From CAIVAT01 sp964455285 (GTDB taxonomy: Bacteria > Bacteroidota > Bacteroidia > Bacteroidales > FEN-979): a DNA stretch of 32,011 nt. The stretch covers positions 1 through 32,011 of the forward strand of contig CAYVVG010000045.1 in assembly GCA_964455285.1 (NCBI GenBank), written 5' to 3'. The notes under the pieces were generated by a model. The model saw only the letters and a list, made by a program, of their open reading frames with translations. It had not been told where the DNA came from and did no database searches. The translations under genes were made by a program, and so were the position numbers. The first letter of the stretch is position 1. The number at the start of each line of letters is the position of its first letter. This document shows positions 22,996-31,981 of this stretch, piece by piece.

Positions 22996-23448
22996 ATGGC
23001 AAGAGGCAGGGAAGCTTTCAATAAAAAAGACCGCGAAAAAGCGATAATAAAAAAACGAAAAGACAAGGAACAGCGGAAGGAAGAACGCAAGATCAATTCC
23101 GGCAAAGGCAAAGGTCTGGAGAATATGTTTGCCTACGTGGATGCGTTCGGGAACATTGTCGAGACTCCCCCGGATCCCGCCAGCCGCCAGGAAGTCAGAG
23201 TGGAAGATATCCAGATCGCTATTTCGAAAAAGGAGGACCTGCCCGATATTCCTATATTCCAGACAGGAACGGTGACCATGTTCAACGATTCAAAAGGGTT
23301 CGGTTTTATCCGCGATGATCAGACCCGCGAAAGCATCTTTGTGCACATCAATGAACTGGATAGCCCGGTCAGCGTGAACGACAAGGTGACGTATGAAACC
23401 CGGAGAAGCCCGAAAGGACTGAACGCGGTCAACGTCAAGCGCGTCTGA
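22996..23448 (+). CDS. cold-shock-domain protein with basic N-terminal extension
   Basis: The 150-residue protein is an RNA-binding protein. The N-terminal half is highly charged (about residues 1-40, rich in Lys, Arg and Glu). The C-terminal half is a cold-shock domain with RNP1-like KGFGFI and RNP2-like IFVHI (residues about 99-120) and the closing NAVNVKRV. It is longer than CspA (about 70) because of the extension, a common Bacteroidota arrangement. It lies near two DEAD-box helicases, consistent with an RNA-remodelling set. Confidence 0.9.
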   Translation: MARGREAFNKKDREKAIIKKRKDKEQRKEERKINSGKGKGLENMFAYVDAFGNIVETPPDPASRQEVRVEDIQIAISKKEDLPDIPIFQTGTVTMFNDSKGFGFIRDDQTRESIFVHINELDSPVSVNDKVTYETRRSPKGLNAVNVKRV

Positions 23449-23525
23449 AAACCTCTCCCCAGCCCTAACCTTTTTTTAGCACTTTCCGTGCCTCACCCCG
23501 CTGGTGCCGGCCTGCGTCTGGTATT

Positions 23526-23539
23526 GTTAATTAATTAAC
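23526..23539. promoter_or_regulatory. 14-bp palindrome GTTAATTAATTAAC upstream of the C25 protease
   Basis: This perfect dyad lies 20 bp before the ATG at 23560, and a -7-like TAACTTTA overlaps its 3' end. It could be an operator or simply an A+T-rich promoter. The rest of 23449-23559 shows a T-run near 23470 and a CTCTCCCCAGCCCTAACC stretch reminiscent of a decayed intergenic repeat. Confidence 0.4.
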
Positions 23540-23559
23540 TTTACCAAAATTTCCCACGC

Positions 23560-26500
23560 ATGACGAAACAGAACCGGATCACCCTTCTGATCCTGACCGC
23601 CGTTATGATCGCATCCCCGTTATGGGCGCAGCATGTGAATTTTCCCGATGCCTGGTCGCCGGCCGGATTTCACCTCAAACAAACGGGGCCCCTGGGCGTG
23701 GATCTGAGCTACTCGATTCATGATATGAACTTTGAAGAGCAGGAGATCGCCGGTGAAAAAATGGTCCACCTGGCACTCCCCGGCAGCTTTTTATTTAACG
23801 AGGAAGGTTACCCCAACCTCCCGGGCGACGGACGCATGGTGGCGATCCCGAAAGGCGCCACCCCGGTGGTCACGATCGTGCGCTCAAGAACGGAAGTGTT
23901 CCGGAACCTGGATATAGAGCCCGCACCCAGGATCCCGAAAGAGACCGAATCGGGTCCCCTCGACCAGGTGAAAAATATGTCGGTTTACGGCCGCGACCAG
24001 GTGTACCCGGCCCAACCGGTCAGGATCTCCCCGGTGATGCAGGTGAGAGGGGTGGATGTGGTGATGCTCGGCATCACGCCTTTCCAGTACAATCCGGTGA
24101 CCAAAGAGCTGACGGTGTACCGCGACCTGGAGGTCCGCATCAGCTTCGAGGGCGGAACCGGCCAGTTCGGCGAAGAACGGTTACGGAGCCGTTACTGGGA
24201 TGCGATCCTGGAGGATGCGCTGCTGAACCATGCCTCGCTGCCGGTCGTGGACTACGATGCCCGGCTGAACCTCAACACCGACGACCCGGGATTTGAATAC
24301 CTGATCATCACCCCCACCGGCAGCGACTTCGTGCAGTGGGCCGACTCGATCCGCCGCTTCCGCATCCGCCAGGGCATTACCACCACCGTGAAGACCCTCG
24401 CCGAGGTCGGCGGCAACACCACCACCGCGATCGAGAGCTATATCAACAACGCCTACAACACCTGGAACCCGGCGCCGGCCGCCGTGCTGCTGCTGGGCGA
24501 CTACGGCACCGACGCCTCCAACTCGGTGATCTCACCCATCTACGACTCCTATTGCGTTTCCGACAACATCTACGGCGACGTCGACGGCGACCACCTGCCC
24601 GACGTGTGCATGGCCCGGATCACAGCCAACAACGCCGCCCAACTCCAGGTGATGATCACCAAATTCCTGAACTACGAACGCAATCCGCCCACCTCGGCCT
24701 ATTTCTACCAGCACCCGGTCTCGGCCCTCGGATGGCAGACGGAACGATGGTTCCAGATCTGCTCGGAAGTCACCGGCGGATACTGGAAAAATGTCCAGCT
24801 GAAAGACCCCGTCCGGATCAACGAAGTGTACAGCGGCACCCCCGGTTCGGTGTGGTCCACGGCCACCAACACGAGTACCGTGGTGAGCTATTTCGGCCCC
24901 TCCGGAAGGAACTACATCCCCGAACTCCCCTCTTCCATGCCCTGCTGCTGGACGGGCGGCAACGCCACGGCCATCAACACGGCCATCAACACCGGGGCCT
25001 TCTGTCTCCTCCATCGCGACCACGGCATGGAGACCGGTTGGGGCGAACCGTCGTATACCAGTACCAATATCTCCGGACTGACCAACGTGAACAACCAGCT
25101 TCCCTTCATCTTCTCGATCAACTGCCTGACCGGGAAATACAACTACAGCAGCGAGACCTTCACCGAGAAGTTCCACCGCTACACCTACAACGGCCAGAAT
25201 TCAGGCGCGCTGGGCCTGATCGCGGCCTCGGAGGTCTCTTACTCCTTCGTCAACGACGCATTCCTCTGGGGGATCATCGATAATATATGGCCCGATTTCA
25301 TGCCCGACTACGGCACCACCCCGGCCTCCCGCGGGTTTCTGCCCTGCTTCGGACATGCCGCCGGCAAGTATTTCCTCGCCCAATCCTCCTGGCCCTACAA
25401 TTCAGGCGACAAAGAGGTCACCTACAACCTGTTCCATCACCACGGCGATGCCTTTTCCGTGGTCTATTCGGAGGTGCCCCAAAGCCTGGCCGTCAGCCAC
25501 GCCCCCACCATCAACGCCAACGAGAACAGCTTTGCCGTGACGGCCAACGCCGGCTCCTTCATCGCATTGTCGGTCGACGATCAGCTGCTGGGAACCGCGA
25601 CGGGTACCGGAAGTCCTGTCCCGATCACTCTCTCCGCAGGCCTCGTGCCTGGCCAGCTGGTACATGTTACCGTGACGAAACAAAACTATTTCCGTTACGA
25701 AGCGGATGTGGAGGTGACCCCCAGTTCGGGAGCTTATTTCATCGCAGATCCCGTACAACTCTGTGCCGGGCTGAGCGTCGATTTCACCGATCTTTCCGGC
25801 GGAACCCCGACCGCATGGAACTGGTCCTTCCCCGGGGGAACACCCTCGTCGAGCACCCTGCAGCATCCCCACGACATCGTGTACAGCGTTCCCGGAACCT
25901 ACGATGTGTCGCTGACCATGACCAACAGCCAGGGATCCTCAGCGGTGACCCGCACCGGGTACATCGTGGCAAAGAATGTCAACGCCAATTTCACGGCCAC
26001 ACCCACCACCGTCGTGATCGGCAACTCCGTCACCTTCACCGACCTGTCGGAATGCACCCCGGCGACCTGGACATGGTCGTTCCCGGGAGGCACCCCTTCC
26101 ACCTATTCGGGCCAGACCCCGCCTCCGGTGGCATACAACACCCTGGGAACCTTCGATGTGATGCTCATCGTGACAAGCGCCGCCGGCTTCGACACCACCG
26201 TTAAAACGGGATACATCACCGTCACACCGCCGGTATTCAACATGACCAACGGAACGGTGACCACCTGCTCCGGCAATTTCTACGATTCCGGAGGATCTGC
26301 GGGCAGCTATGCCAACAACGAGGTCTATGTCATGACCTTTTACCCGTCGACCCCCGGTGCGTTTCTGCGTTTCAACTTCAGCGCGTTCGCCACCGAATCG
26401 GGGTACGACACACTCACCATCTACAACGGAACCTCGTCGGCCGCCGCGCTGATCGGGAAGTACCATGGCAGCACCGGCCCGGGGATCGTCACCGCCACCA

Positions 26501-28470
26501 ATTCCTCCGGCGCGCTGACTTTCCGGTTCCGCTCCGACGGCAGCGCAACCTATTCCGGATGGGCCGCTTCCATCGCCTGCATCACCGGCATCGTGGCCGA
26601 CCCGGCTTCATTCATCGCCTCGGCCGCCTCCCCCTCGCAGATCAACCTGAACTGGACCCGGAACGGCAACAACAACGACGTCATGATCGTGTGGGCTCCG
26701 TCGAACGTTTTCGGCGCGCCCGTCGACGGCACCGACTACCCGGTGGGAGGCGCCGTGACCGGCGGGGGCACCGTTCTGTACAAAGGCAGCCTCACCGGGT
26801 TCAGCCACACCTCGCTGAACTCCAGCACCACCTACTATTACAAAGCCTTCTCTTATAACGCCTCGCGGACCTATTCGACCGGCCTGAGCGCCAGCGCCGC
26901 CACCTTCTGCGGAATATCCTCCATGCCCTTATCCGAGGCCTTCCCCGCGTCGACCCTCCCCGCCTGCTGGACCAGGCAGATCAGCGGAACGAATGCCGTG
27001 GATAAATGGACGGTTTCGAACACCAGCAACGCCGGGGGCTCGGCGTATGAGATGAAGTCAAGCTGGCAGAACATCAGCCCGGCGGTGGCACGCCTGGTCA
27101 CCCCGCCCCTCAACACGGTCGGCCAGCCTTTCCTGAACCTCTCCTTCCGGCACATGCTCGACGCATTCGGAACGGGGTGCACCCTTCGGATCCAATCCAG
27201 CACCGACGGGGCGAACTGGACCAACGAATCGTGGTCGGTCGCCACCACCGCGACCAACATCTCGGCCACCACGGTAAACACCACGGTAAATAACAATTTG
27301 AATTCGCCCAACACCCTGGTTGCCTTCGTCATCGAAGGGAACCTATACCAGTACGACTACTGGTACGTCGATAACGTGACCATCACCGGCGGATGCACGG
27401 CCTTCAACCCCGTCGGGGTTTCCATATCCGCCTCCACTCCCAATCCCTGCGAGGGGTCTCCGGTCACCTTCACCGCAAGCGCGGTCAACGGGGGGACGGC
27501 CCCCGCTTTCCAGTGGCGTGTGAACGGGGCCGGCGCCGGCACCAACTCCACCCAATTCACCTATACCCCGGCCAACGGCGACACCGTGCGTTGTGTGCTC
27601 ACTTCCAATGCCACCTGCATCACCGGCAACCCGGCATCCTCCGATCCCCTTCCGGTAACGGTGTACCCCGTGGCGCCTGTCAGCGTCACGGTCGCGGCAT
27701 CCGCCAACCCGGCCGCTTCGGGCATGCCGGTCACCTTCACCGCAGTGCCCGTGAACGGAGGCTCGTCTCCCGTATTCCAATGGGAGGTGAACGGTGAACC
27801 TGCCGGAACCGGCGGCAGCCAGTTCATATACACGCCTGCCGACGGAGATACCGTCGCCTGCGGGCTGGTCTCGTCCGAAGCCTGTCCCTCGGTGAACCCG
27901 GCCTTTTCAAATGAGATCATCATGACTGTCAGCTCATTGCCGCTCACAGTCTCCCTGCAGAACGTAACCGTTACGGGGAGCTCCTGCTACGACGCCCTGC
28001 TGACCCTCGTGGTGGCGGGCGACAACACCACGTTCACTGCAAGCGGGGGATCGGAGGTGACCATGATCGCCGGGGAGAACATCCTCTATTACCCGGGCAC
28101 CCATATCGACAGCGGCGCGTACCTGCTGGGTTATATCGCACCGGCGGGACCATGGTGCAACAGCCAGCCGATGGTATCGGTCATCGCGGGTCAGAACGAA
28201 CCGGTCCCTGCGTCGGTGTTACACGATGTGATCCTCTATCCCAATCCCACCACGGGAACCGTTTTCATCAGGTACCGGGGAAAGGGAGTGATGGCGCCGG
28301 GTCAGATCCGGATACTGGACATGACCGGGGCGCTTGTCCTCGGGAAAGTCTGGATGCCGGAAGCGATCACCACGCTTTCGCTGAAACAGCTGCCTGCAGG
28401 GATCTACCTGGCGGTCGTGGAAAGCGGGAACTACTCGGTGCGGATCCGGGTGACCCGGGTGGAGAGGTAA
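23560..28470 (+). CDS. gingipain-like C25 cysteine protease with T9SS C-terminal domain
   Basis: This secreted protein of 1636 residues is probably anchored at the surface through type IX secretion. The order is a signal peptide (1-24, ending LWAQ), a C25 propeptide (about 30-210) and a C25 catalytic domain (about 240-620), with the likely dyad His488 (HGMETGW) and Cys522 (INCLTG), spaced as in gingipains. Then follow two PKD domains (about 724-890), a CUB-like domain (890-1005), an FN3-like module, a cleaved-adhesin/MAM-like domain (about 1121-1273), two Ig-like repeats (1283-1456) and a T9SS type A sorting domain (about 1556-1636, YPNPTTGTVFIRY). It probably degrades extracellular protein. 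Cleavage specificity is not visible. The 3' end overlaps the sialidase gene by 40 bp. Confidence 0.92.
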   Translation: MTKQNRITLLILTAVMIASPLWAQHVNFPDAWSPAGFHLKQTGPLGVDLSYSIHDMNFEEQEIAGEKMVHLALPGSFLFNEEGYPNLPGDGRMVAIPKGATPVVTIVRSRTEVFRNLDIEPAPRIPKETESGPLDQVKNMSVYGRDQVYPAQPVRISPVMQVRGVDVVMLGITPFQYNPVTKELTVYRDLEVRISFEGGTGQFGEERLRSRYWDAILEDALLNHASLPVVDYDARLNLNTDDPGFEYLIITPTGSDFVQWADSIRRFRIRQGITTTVKTLAEVGGNTTTAIESYINNAYNTWNPAPAAVLLLGDYGTDASNSVISPIYDSYCVSDNIYGDVDGDHLPDVCMARITANNAAQLQVMITKFLNYERNPPTSAYFYQHPVSALGWQTERWFQICSEVTGGYWKNVQLKDPVRINEVYSGTPGSVWSTATNTSTVVSYFGPSGRNYIPELPSSMPCCWTGGNATAINTAINTGAFCLLHRDHGMETGWGEPSYTSTNISGLTNVNNQLPFIFSINCLTGKYNYSSETFTEKFHRYTYNGQNSGALGLIAASEVSYSFVNDAFLWGIIDNIWPDFMPDYGTTPASRGFLPCFGHAAGKYFLAQSSWPYNSGDKEVTYNLFHHHGDAFSVVYSEVPQSLAVSHAPTINANENSFAVTANAGSFIALSVDDQLLGTATGTGSPVPITLSAGLVPGQLVHVTVTKQNYFRYEADVEVTPSSGAYFIADPVQLCAGLSVDFTDLSGGTPTAWNWSFPGGTPSSSTLQHPHDIVYSVPGTYDVSLTMTNSQGSSAVTRTGYIVAKNVNANFTATPTTVVIGNSVTFTDLSECTPATWTWSFPGGTPSTYSGQTPPPVAYNTLGTFDVMLIVTSAAGFDTTVKTGYITVTPPVFNMTNGTVTTCSGNFYDSGGSAGSYANNEVYVMTFYPSTPGAFLRFNFSAFATESGYDTLTIYNGTSSAAALIGKYHGSTGPGIVTATNSSGALTFRFRSDGSATYSGWAASIACITGIVADPASFIASAASPSQINLNWTRNGNNNDVMIVWAPSNVFGAPVDGTDYPVGGAVTGGGTVLYKGSLTGFSHTSLNSSTTYYYKAFSYNASRTYSTGLSASAATFCGISSMPLSEAFPASTLPACWTRQISGTNAVDKWTVSNTSNAGGSAYEMKSSWQNISPAVARLVTPPLNTVGQPFLNLSFRHMLDAFGTGCTLRIQSSTDGANWTNESWSVATTATNISATTVNTTVNNNLNSPNTLVAFVIEGNLYQYDYWYVDNVTITGGCTAFNPVGVSISASTPNPCEGSPVTFTASAVNGGTAPAFQWRVNGAGAGTNSTQFTYTPANGDTVRCVLTSNATCITGNPASSDPLPVTVYPVAPVSVTVAASANPAASGMPVTFTAVPVNGGSSPVFQWEVNGEPAGTGGSQFIYTPADGDTVACGLVSSEACPSVNPAFSNEIIMTVSSLPLTVSLQNVTVTGSSCYDALLTLVVAGDNTTFTASGGSEVTMIAGENILYYPGTHIDSGAYLLGYIAPAGPWCNSQPMVSVIAGQNEPVPASVLHDVILYPNPTTGTVFIRYRGKGVMAPGQIRILDMTGALVLGKVWMPEAITTLSLKQLPAGIYLAVVESGNYSVRIRVTRVER

Positions 28471-29615
28471 TAGATCCCGCCATCGTTGCCCTTTTCAAAG
28501 AGACAGCCGACCCGGTCCTTTCCGATCAGGCAGATATCGCTGTAAGCGGCCTCGCCGTCGACAAGCAACAGGCTGCCGGGCCACGTCCGTCCGCCGTCGC
28601 GGCTCATGCGCAGGGTAAGGTCGGTACGTCCGGATTCCGAAGCGGGGTTGACAAAATAGAGCGTGTTCCTGTCCTGGCTGTCTGCCTGCAGCACGGCTCC
28701 TTCGCAAACGGGGTCGGGCAACCGGCGGTCGTAAAATACCGTATCCCACGTTTCGCCGTCGTTGCGGCTGAAGGCGGCGATCCTGCACCGCGGGATCCCT
28801 CCCTGGTTGCGGGCGTTCAGGTAAATTCCGCTCTCTTCCGTCCAAGCCGCGGTGGCCTCGTTGGAACCCGGTATGGGAAGCTCGTCCGATATCCGGAAGG
28901 TACGGCCGTGATCGTCGCTGAAATAGCCGAAACTCCGTCCATCGGCGTACCCGGGCAACGGCGGGCCGGCGCTGTGGTTGGCGGCCACGTAGATCCGTCC
29001 CTTGCAGGGTCCCCCCGGGACCTGGGTGGCATGGCCCGGGGTGTTGGCAAAGGCCCGCCAGTCATCCTGAAAAACGTACTGAGGGTTGAAGGTTGGCTGG
29101 TTGGGCCGGTGCACCTGCATCGTGATATTGACCGGGGCGCTCCAGGTGTGCCCGCTGTCGGTCGAGGTGACGTACCACACTTCGCGGATCCCTTTGCCCT
29201 GCCTGACCTGGTCTTCCGGAGCCGTGCCCGTATTGTAAAACAGAAAGATCCGCCCCCCGGGGTGTTCCGGGTCGGTCAGGTCCGTCACCGGTGCCGCGTT
29301 CCCCGCCTGGAGGCCGCCGTTGTCAGCCACCGGGATCATGGCCGACCAGGTGGTGCCTCCGTCGCGGCTTCGCTTCATCACGATGTCCACATCCCCGAAA
29401 TCGGAGCAGCCGCTTTTCCGCCCTTCCGCGAAGGCGAGCAGGTCGCCCCCCGGCAGGGCCAGGATGGCGGGGATGCGGTAACAGGCATAGGCCCCTTCGC
29501 CGAGGGGGAAGACGGGAACCGGAGCGCCGGGATCAGGCGGGGTAGCCAGCTGTCCCAAAGTACCCATGACCACCGCAAGCCACAGTGCCGAACCAAGAAA
29601 AAACTTTCTGTACAT
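28431..29615 (-). CDS. GH33 exo-alpha-sialidase
   Basis: It releases terminal sialic acid from glycoconjugates. The start at 29615 (MYRKFFLGSALWLAVVMG) gives an ideal signal peptide; an earlier ATG at 29630 is possible, but a -7-like TATCTTTA at 29640-29633 would place transcription start next to it. The six-bladed propeller is shown by five Asp boxes (SRDGGTTW, STDSGHTW, SDDHGRTF, SRNDGETW, SRDGGRTW), the Arg-containing YRIP motif, a Glu in CEGAVLQAD and the nucleophile-type Tyr in AYSDICLI. It is convergent with the C25 gene and overlaps its end. Confidence 0.93.
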   Translation of the reverse strand: MYRKFFLGSALWLAVVMGTLGQLATPPDPGAPVPVFPLGEGAYACYRIPAILALPGGDLLAFAEGRKSGCSDFGDVDIVMKRSRDGGTTWSAMIPVADNGGLQAGNAAPVTDLTDPEHPGGRIFLFYNTGTAPEDQVRQGKGIREVWYVTSTDSGHTWSAPVNITMQVHRPNQPTFNPQYVFQDDWRAFANTPGHATQVPGGPCKGRIYVAANHSAGPPLPGYADGRSFGYFSDDHGRTFRISDELPIPGSNEATAAWTEESGIYLNARNQGGIPRCRIAAFSRNDGETWDTVFYDRRLPDPVCEGAVLQADSQDRNTLYFVNPASESGRTDLTLRMSRDGGRTWPGSLLLVDGEAAYSDICLIGKDRVGCLFEKGNDGGIYYLSTRVTRIRTE

Positions 29616-29725
29616 CCGTTCGAATTGCATTGTAAAGATAAGTATATAACCATCCTCAAACGGATCACCCGATGAAACCCGGTGTGTTATCCCGACATCC
29701 GGTTCCGGAAGTAGTCGAAAAACAG

Positions 29726-29740
29726 TATCTTTGCAAAGAT
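29726..29740 (+). promoter_or_regulatory. -7 box TATCTTTG within a 14-bp palindrome
   Basis: TATCTTTG (29726-29733) fits the consensus. ATCTTTGCAAAGAT (29727-29740) is a perfect palindrome covering the box and the expected start site, so a dimeric repressor could bind here. The next ATG is at 29749. Confidence 0.5.
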
Positions 29741-29748
29741 TTGAACAG

Positions 29749-30105
29749 ATGCTGATGGATTTACGGAGAACTCACCGGGTTTTTTATCTTTTTATCATCC
29801 TGGCTGCATTCCTGACATTCACCTGGGGAACGGCCAGGATTCAGGCGCACCATAAGATCGGTACGTACCGGTGCGAATGGAAGCAGAACATCCATCCCTC
29901 TTCATCGTACGATTTCATCCCTGTCGTCAACGACCGGCTGCATGTATTTCAAGGCTTTTCGCTTGTCAAATCGGTAACAATCACCCAAACGGGGCCATCC
30001 TCTCCCCGCACAAGCCAGTATTCCTCTGTCACGAACCGCCAGGCACTCTTGTTCGGTTCGCCCGGGACTGCGATCCTGTTGCTGTCCTGCAAATGGCAGA
30101 TCTGA
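29749..30105 (+). CDS. hypothetical membrane-anchored or exported protein
   Basis: ATG codons at 29749 and 29755 are both possible; the first gives 118 residues. The N-terminus has one hydrophobic span (VFYLFIILAAFLTFTWGTA) after basic residues. The rest is polar with no recognisable domain. Support is the consensus -7 box directly upstream and a normal stop; no homology was recognised. It could be a small exported protein or a chance frame. Confidence 0.45.
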   Translation: MLMDLRRTHRVFYLFIILAAFLTFTWGTARIQAHHKIGTYRCEWKQNIHPSSSYDFIPVVNDRLHVFQGFSLVKSVTITQTGPSSPRTSQYSSVTNRQALLFGSPGTAILLLSCKWQI

Positions 30106-30201
30106 TCTGTCGCTTTTTTCTCACATTTCTATATTTTCAAAAGTAACTGGACGGCTTTCCTTCAGGCATGCCGTTCGGATCCATATTTAATCCCAAGAAT
30201 T

Positions 30202-30312
30202 ATGAATGAAAAAGCGAATAAAGGAACATTAGGCATGTTCCTGGTGTTATTTGTCGGTTTTATCGTAGTACTGACCGTCGTCAGCTACCTGGTCACGACC
30301 CTGATCTTTTAA
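30202..30312 (+). CDS. 36-residue single-span membrane peptide
   Basis: ATG at 30202 to TAA at 30310 gives 36 residues: a polar, basic head MNEKANKGTLG and then one long hydrophobic segment (MFLVLFVGFIVVLTVVSYLV). The head and span have the shape of small membrane regulators or complex subunits. A strong terminator follows 14 nt later, supporting an expressed unit. No family was recognised. Confidence 0.55.
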   Translation: MNEKANKGTLGMFLVLFVGFIVVLTVVSYLVTTLIF

Positions 30313-30326
30313 CCCAACCCCTGTCG

Positions 30327-30366
30327 ATAAAGCGTGACCGGTGCCTGACACATGGTCACGCTTTAT
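30327..30366 (+). terminator. 13-bp perfect-stem terminator
   Basis: ATAAAGCGTGACC (30327-30339) and GGTCACGCTTTAT (30354-30366) are exact complements around a 14-nt loop. A short run TTG TC follows. It separates the 36-residue membrane gene from the rnk-like gene. Confidence 0.75.
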
Positions 30367-30380
30367 TGTCAGGATCGATT

Positions 30381-30809
30381 ATGAAAATCCAACAAACCAT
30401 GAGACAAATTGTTTTAAACAGGCTGGACCACCAGCGTATCAGAAAATCGCTTCAGGAAGCGAAAAAAACAAAGTCCCTGACGAGTGTCGAAGCCGAAATG
30501 CTGGAGAATGAGCTGGCGTCGGCACTGATCATGGAACCCTGGGAGATCCCGCATGACATCGTGACGATGAATTCCATCGTCCGGATCCGGTTCGCGAGCG
30601 ACGACAGGACTCTTGAATTCCAGATAGTTTATCCCGATCGTGCAAACATCCGTGATAACAAGATCTCGATCTTCTCTCCGGTTGCGACCGCGTTGATCGG
30701 TTATAGAGAAAATGATGAGGTGGAATGGATTGTTCCGGGAGGGATGACGAAGATCCGTATAGAAAAGATCCTCTATCAACCGGAATCTACAGGTGATTTT
30801 GCATTATAA
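30381..30809 (+). CDS. rnk: Rnk/GreA-C-like transcription regulator
   Basis: The ATG at 30381 gives 142 residues; the frame opens with a TTG at 30366 inside the terminator stem. The N-terminal part is a short helical region, and the C-terminal half is the GreA/GreB-type domain with HDIVTMNSIVRIRF, VATALIGYRENDEVEW and the closing YQPESTGDFAL, close to Rnk (regulator of nucleoside diphosphate kinase). Rnk binds RNA polymerase near the secondary channel and competes with Gre factors. It is a single gene downstream of a strong terminator. Confidence 0.85.
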   Translation: MKIQQTMRQIVLNRLDHQRIRKSLQEAKKTKSLTSVEAEMLENELASALIMEPWEIPHDIVTMNSIVRIRFASDDRTLEFQIVYPDRANIRDNKISIFSPVATALIGYRENDEVEWIVPGGMTKIRIEKILYQPESTGDFAL

Positions 30810-30924
30810 CCGGGTCATTTTGCTGAAAGACCTGTCGGTTTAAAAACATGGAAAGTCTTGAACGGTTTCACCTGCCCGGTTCATGGGTTGATGCGTTCTT
30901 TCCGAGGCGGAGAATATTCTGTGC

Positions 30925-30932
30925 TACCTTTG
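30925..30932 (+). promoter_or_regulatory. -7 box TACCTTTG for the outer-membrane protein gene
   Basis: It matches TAnnTTTG. The ATG at 30997 follows after a leader of about 60 nt. A TTCTTTCC about 22 nt upstream is only a weak -33 candidate. Confidence 0.5.
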
Positions 30933-30996
30933 TTGCAGTTTTCCCGTCCGGCCGACCGTTTCCCGGAACCTGGTTTCCCTGTAATCCTGAAACAAC

Positions 30997-31740
30997 ATGA
31001 ACAAGCCTTTCATCGTTTTTTTATTCCTGCTCCTGTCCGCGCCGGCCGGTAACCTGATGGCCCAGAAGGGCGCCTGGAGCGCCGGGATCGAAGGCGGCCC
31101 CGGGCTGTCGCTGATCTACGGAAGCGAAAGCGTTTATAACTCTTCGCAGCCTGCGCTGGCGGGAGCGGCGGGGATCTTCGGCGAATATCGGTTTGCGCCC
31201 CGGTTTTCGGCCAAAATGGCCCTGCATTACGAGCGGATCAGCACGTACATCGACAACCACTCGGCATTGCTTCCCCCCGGCGGGCGGTTGCAATATAACC
31301 TCGACTACCTTTCCCTGCCGGTGCTGGTGAAATGGCACTTTGGCGGCAGGATCCGGTTTTTCGTCGATGCCGGACCCTGTGTTTCCCTGCTGCTGAAGGA
31401 ATCGCTATGGTATCTGCCTGGCGACGGCAGCAAACAAAAAGCAGCGGATGAAACGGAGGCCTACCTCCGGGTGAATCTTGCCGTGACAGCCGGCGCGGGG
31501 GTTGCGATCCCTTTGGGTAAAAGGATCCAGGTATCCCTCGAGGTGCGTGACAACTTCGGGGTTCTCAATATTCGTTCGGCAACCTCCGGCTTCGAACAGA
31601 AAAGCTATCTTTCGGCGGGAGCAACGAAAGGATATACCAATTCGGCGCTCCTCCTGGCGGGAGTTGCCTGGCGGTTCGGCGGCAGCGAGGGACTGCCGTG
31701 CACGCCAAACGATCCCGGGTTTCAGTACCTCCGCAAATAG
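30997..31740 (+). CDS. outer-membrane beta-barrel protein (PorT/OMP_b-brl-like)
   Basis: The 247-residue protein has a signal peptide (MNKPFIVFLFLLLSAPAGNLMAQ) and then alternating strands typical of a small barrel: SAGIEGGPGLSLIYG, GIFGEYRFAPRFSAKMAL, LDYLSLPVLVKWHF, VAIPLGKRIQVSLEV and a closing ALLLAGVAWRFGG. This is the common Bacteroidota outer membrane beta-barrel domain; its cargo or partner is unknown. It has its own promoter and is followed by A+T-rich, structured sequence. Confidence 0.82.
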   Translation: MNKPFIVFLFLLLSAPAGNLMAQKGAWSAGIEGGPGLSLIYGSESVYNSSQPALAGAAGIFGEYRFAPRFSAKMALHYERISTYIDNHSALLPPGGRLQYNLDYLSLPVLVKWHFGGRIRFFVDAGPCVSLLLKESLWYLPGDGSKQKAADETEAYLRVNLAVTAGAGVAIPLGKRIQVSLEVRDNFGVLNIRSATSGFEQKSYLSAGATKGYTNSALLLAGVAWRFGGSEGLPCTPNDPGFQYLRK

Positions 31741-31820
31741 CAGGTCCCGGATTGCTGGGCACCCGCCTCCCGCCATTTTGTAAGGCCGATGGATTTGACC
31801 ATCTCAGGCCGATTCATATT

Positions 31821-31912
31821 GACCCCTCTTATGAATGGATTGTTAATCGCGAAAAGGGGTCGGTTTAAGGTGGCGCAGGGTGGTCAGGACAGCCGACCTG
31901 TCCAATATAGGT
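31821..31912. other. structured 3' region after the outer-membrane protein gene
   Basis: Short inverted repeats GACCCCT (31821-31827) / AGGGGTC (31855-31861) and GGACAG / CTGTCC with a 5-nt loop (about 31892-31908) lie here. One may be a terminator; neither has a clean T-run. Confidence 0.35.
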
Positions 31913-31934
31913 GTAGATGTTCTTAAAAATGTAT

Positions 31935-31942
31935 TATATTTG
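31935..31942 (+). promoter_or_regulatory. -7 box TATATTTG for the gene leaving the window
   Basis: It is a perfect TAnnTTTG match, 40 nt before the ATG at 31982. Confidence 0.5.
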
Positions 31943-31981
31943 CATTTATTGGAACCAATTATGTGATTCAAAATACATTTT

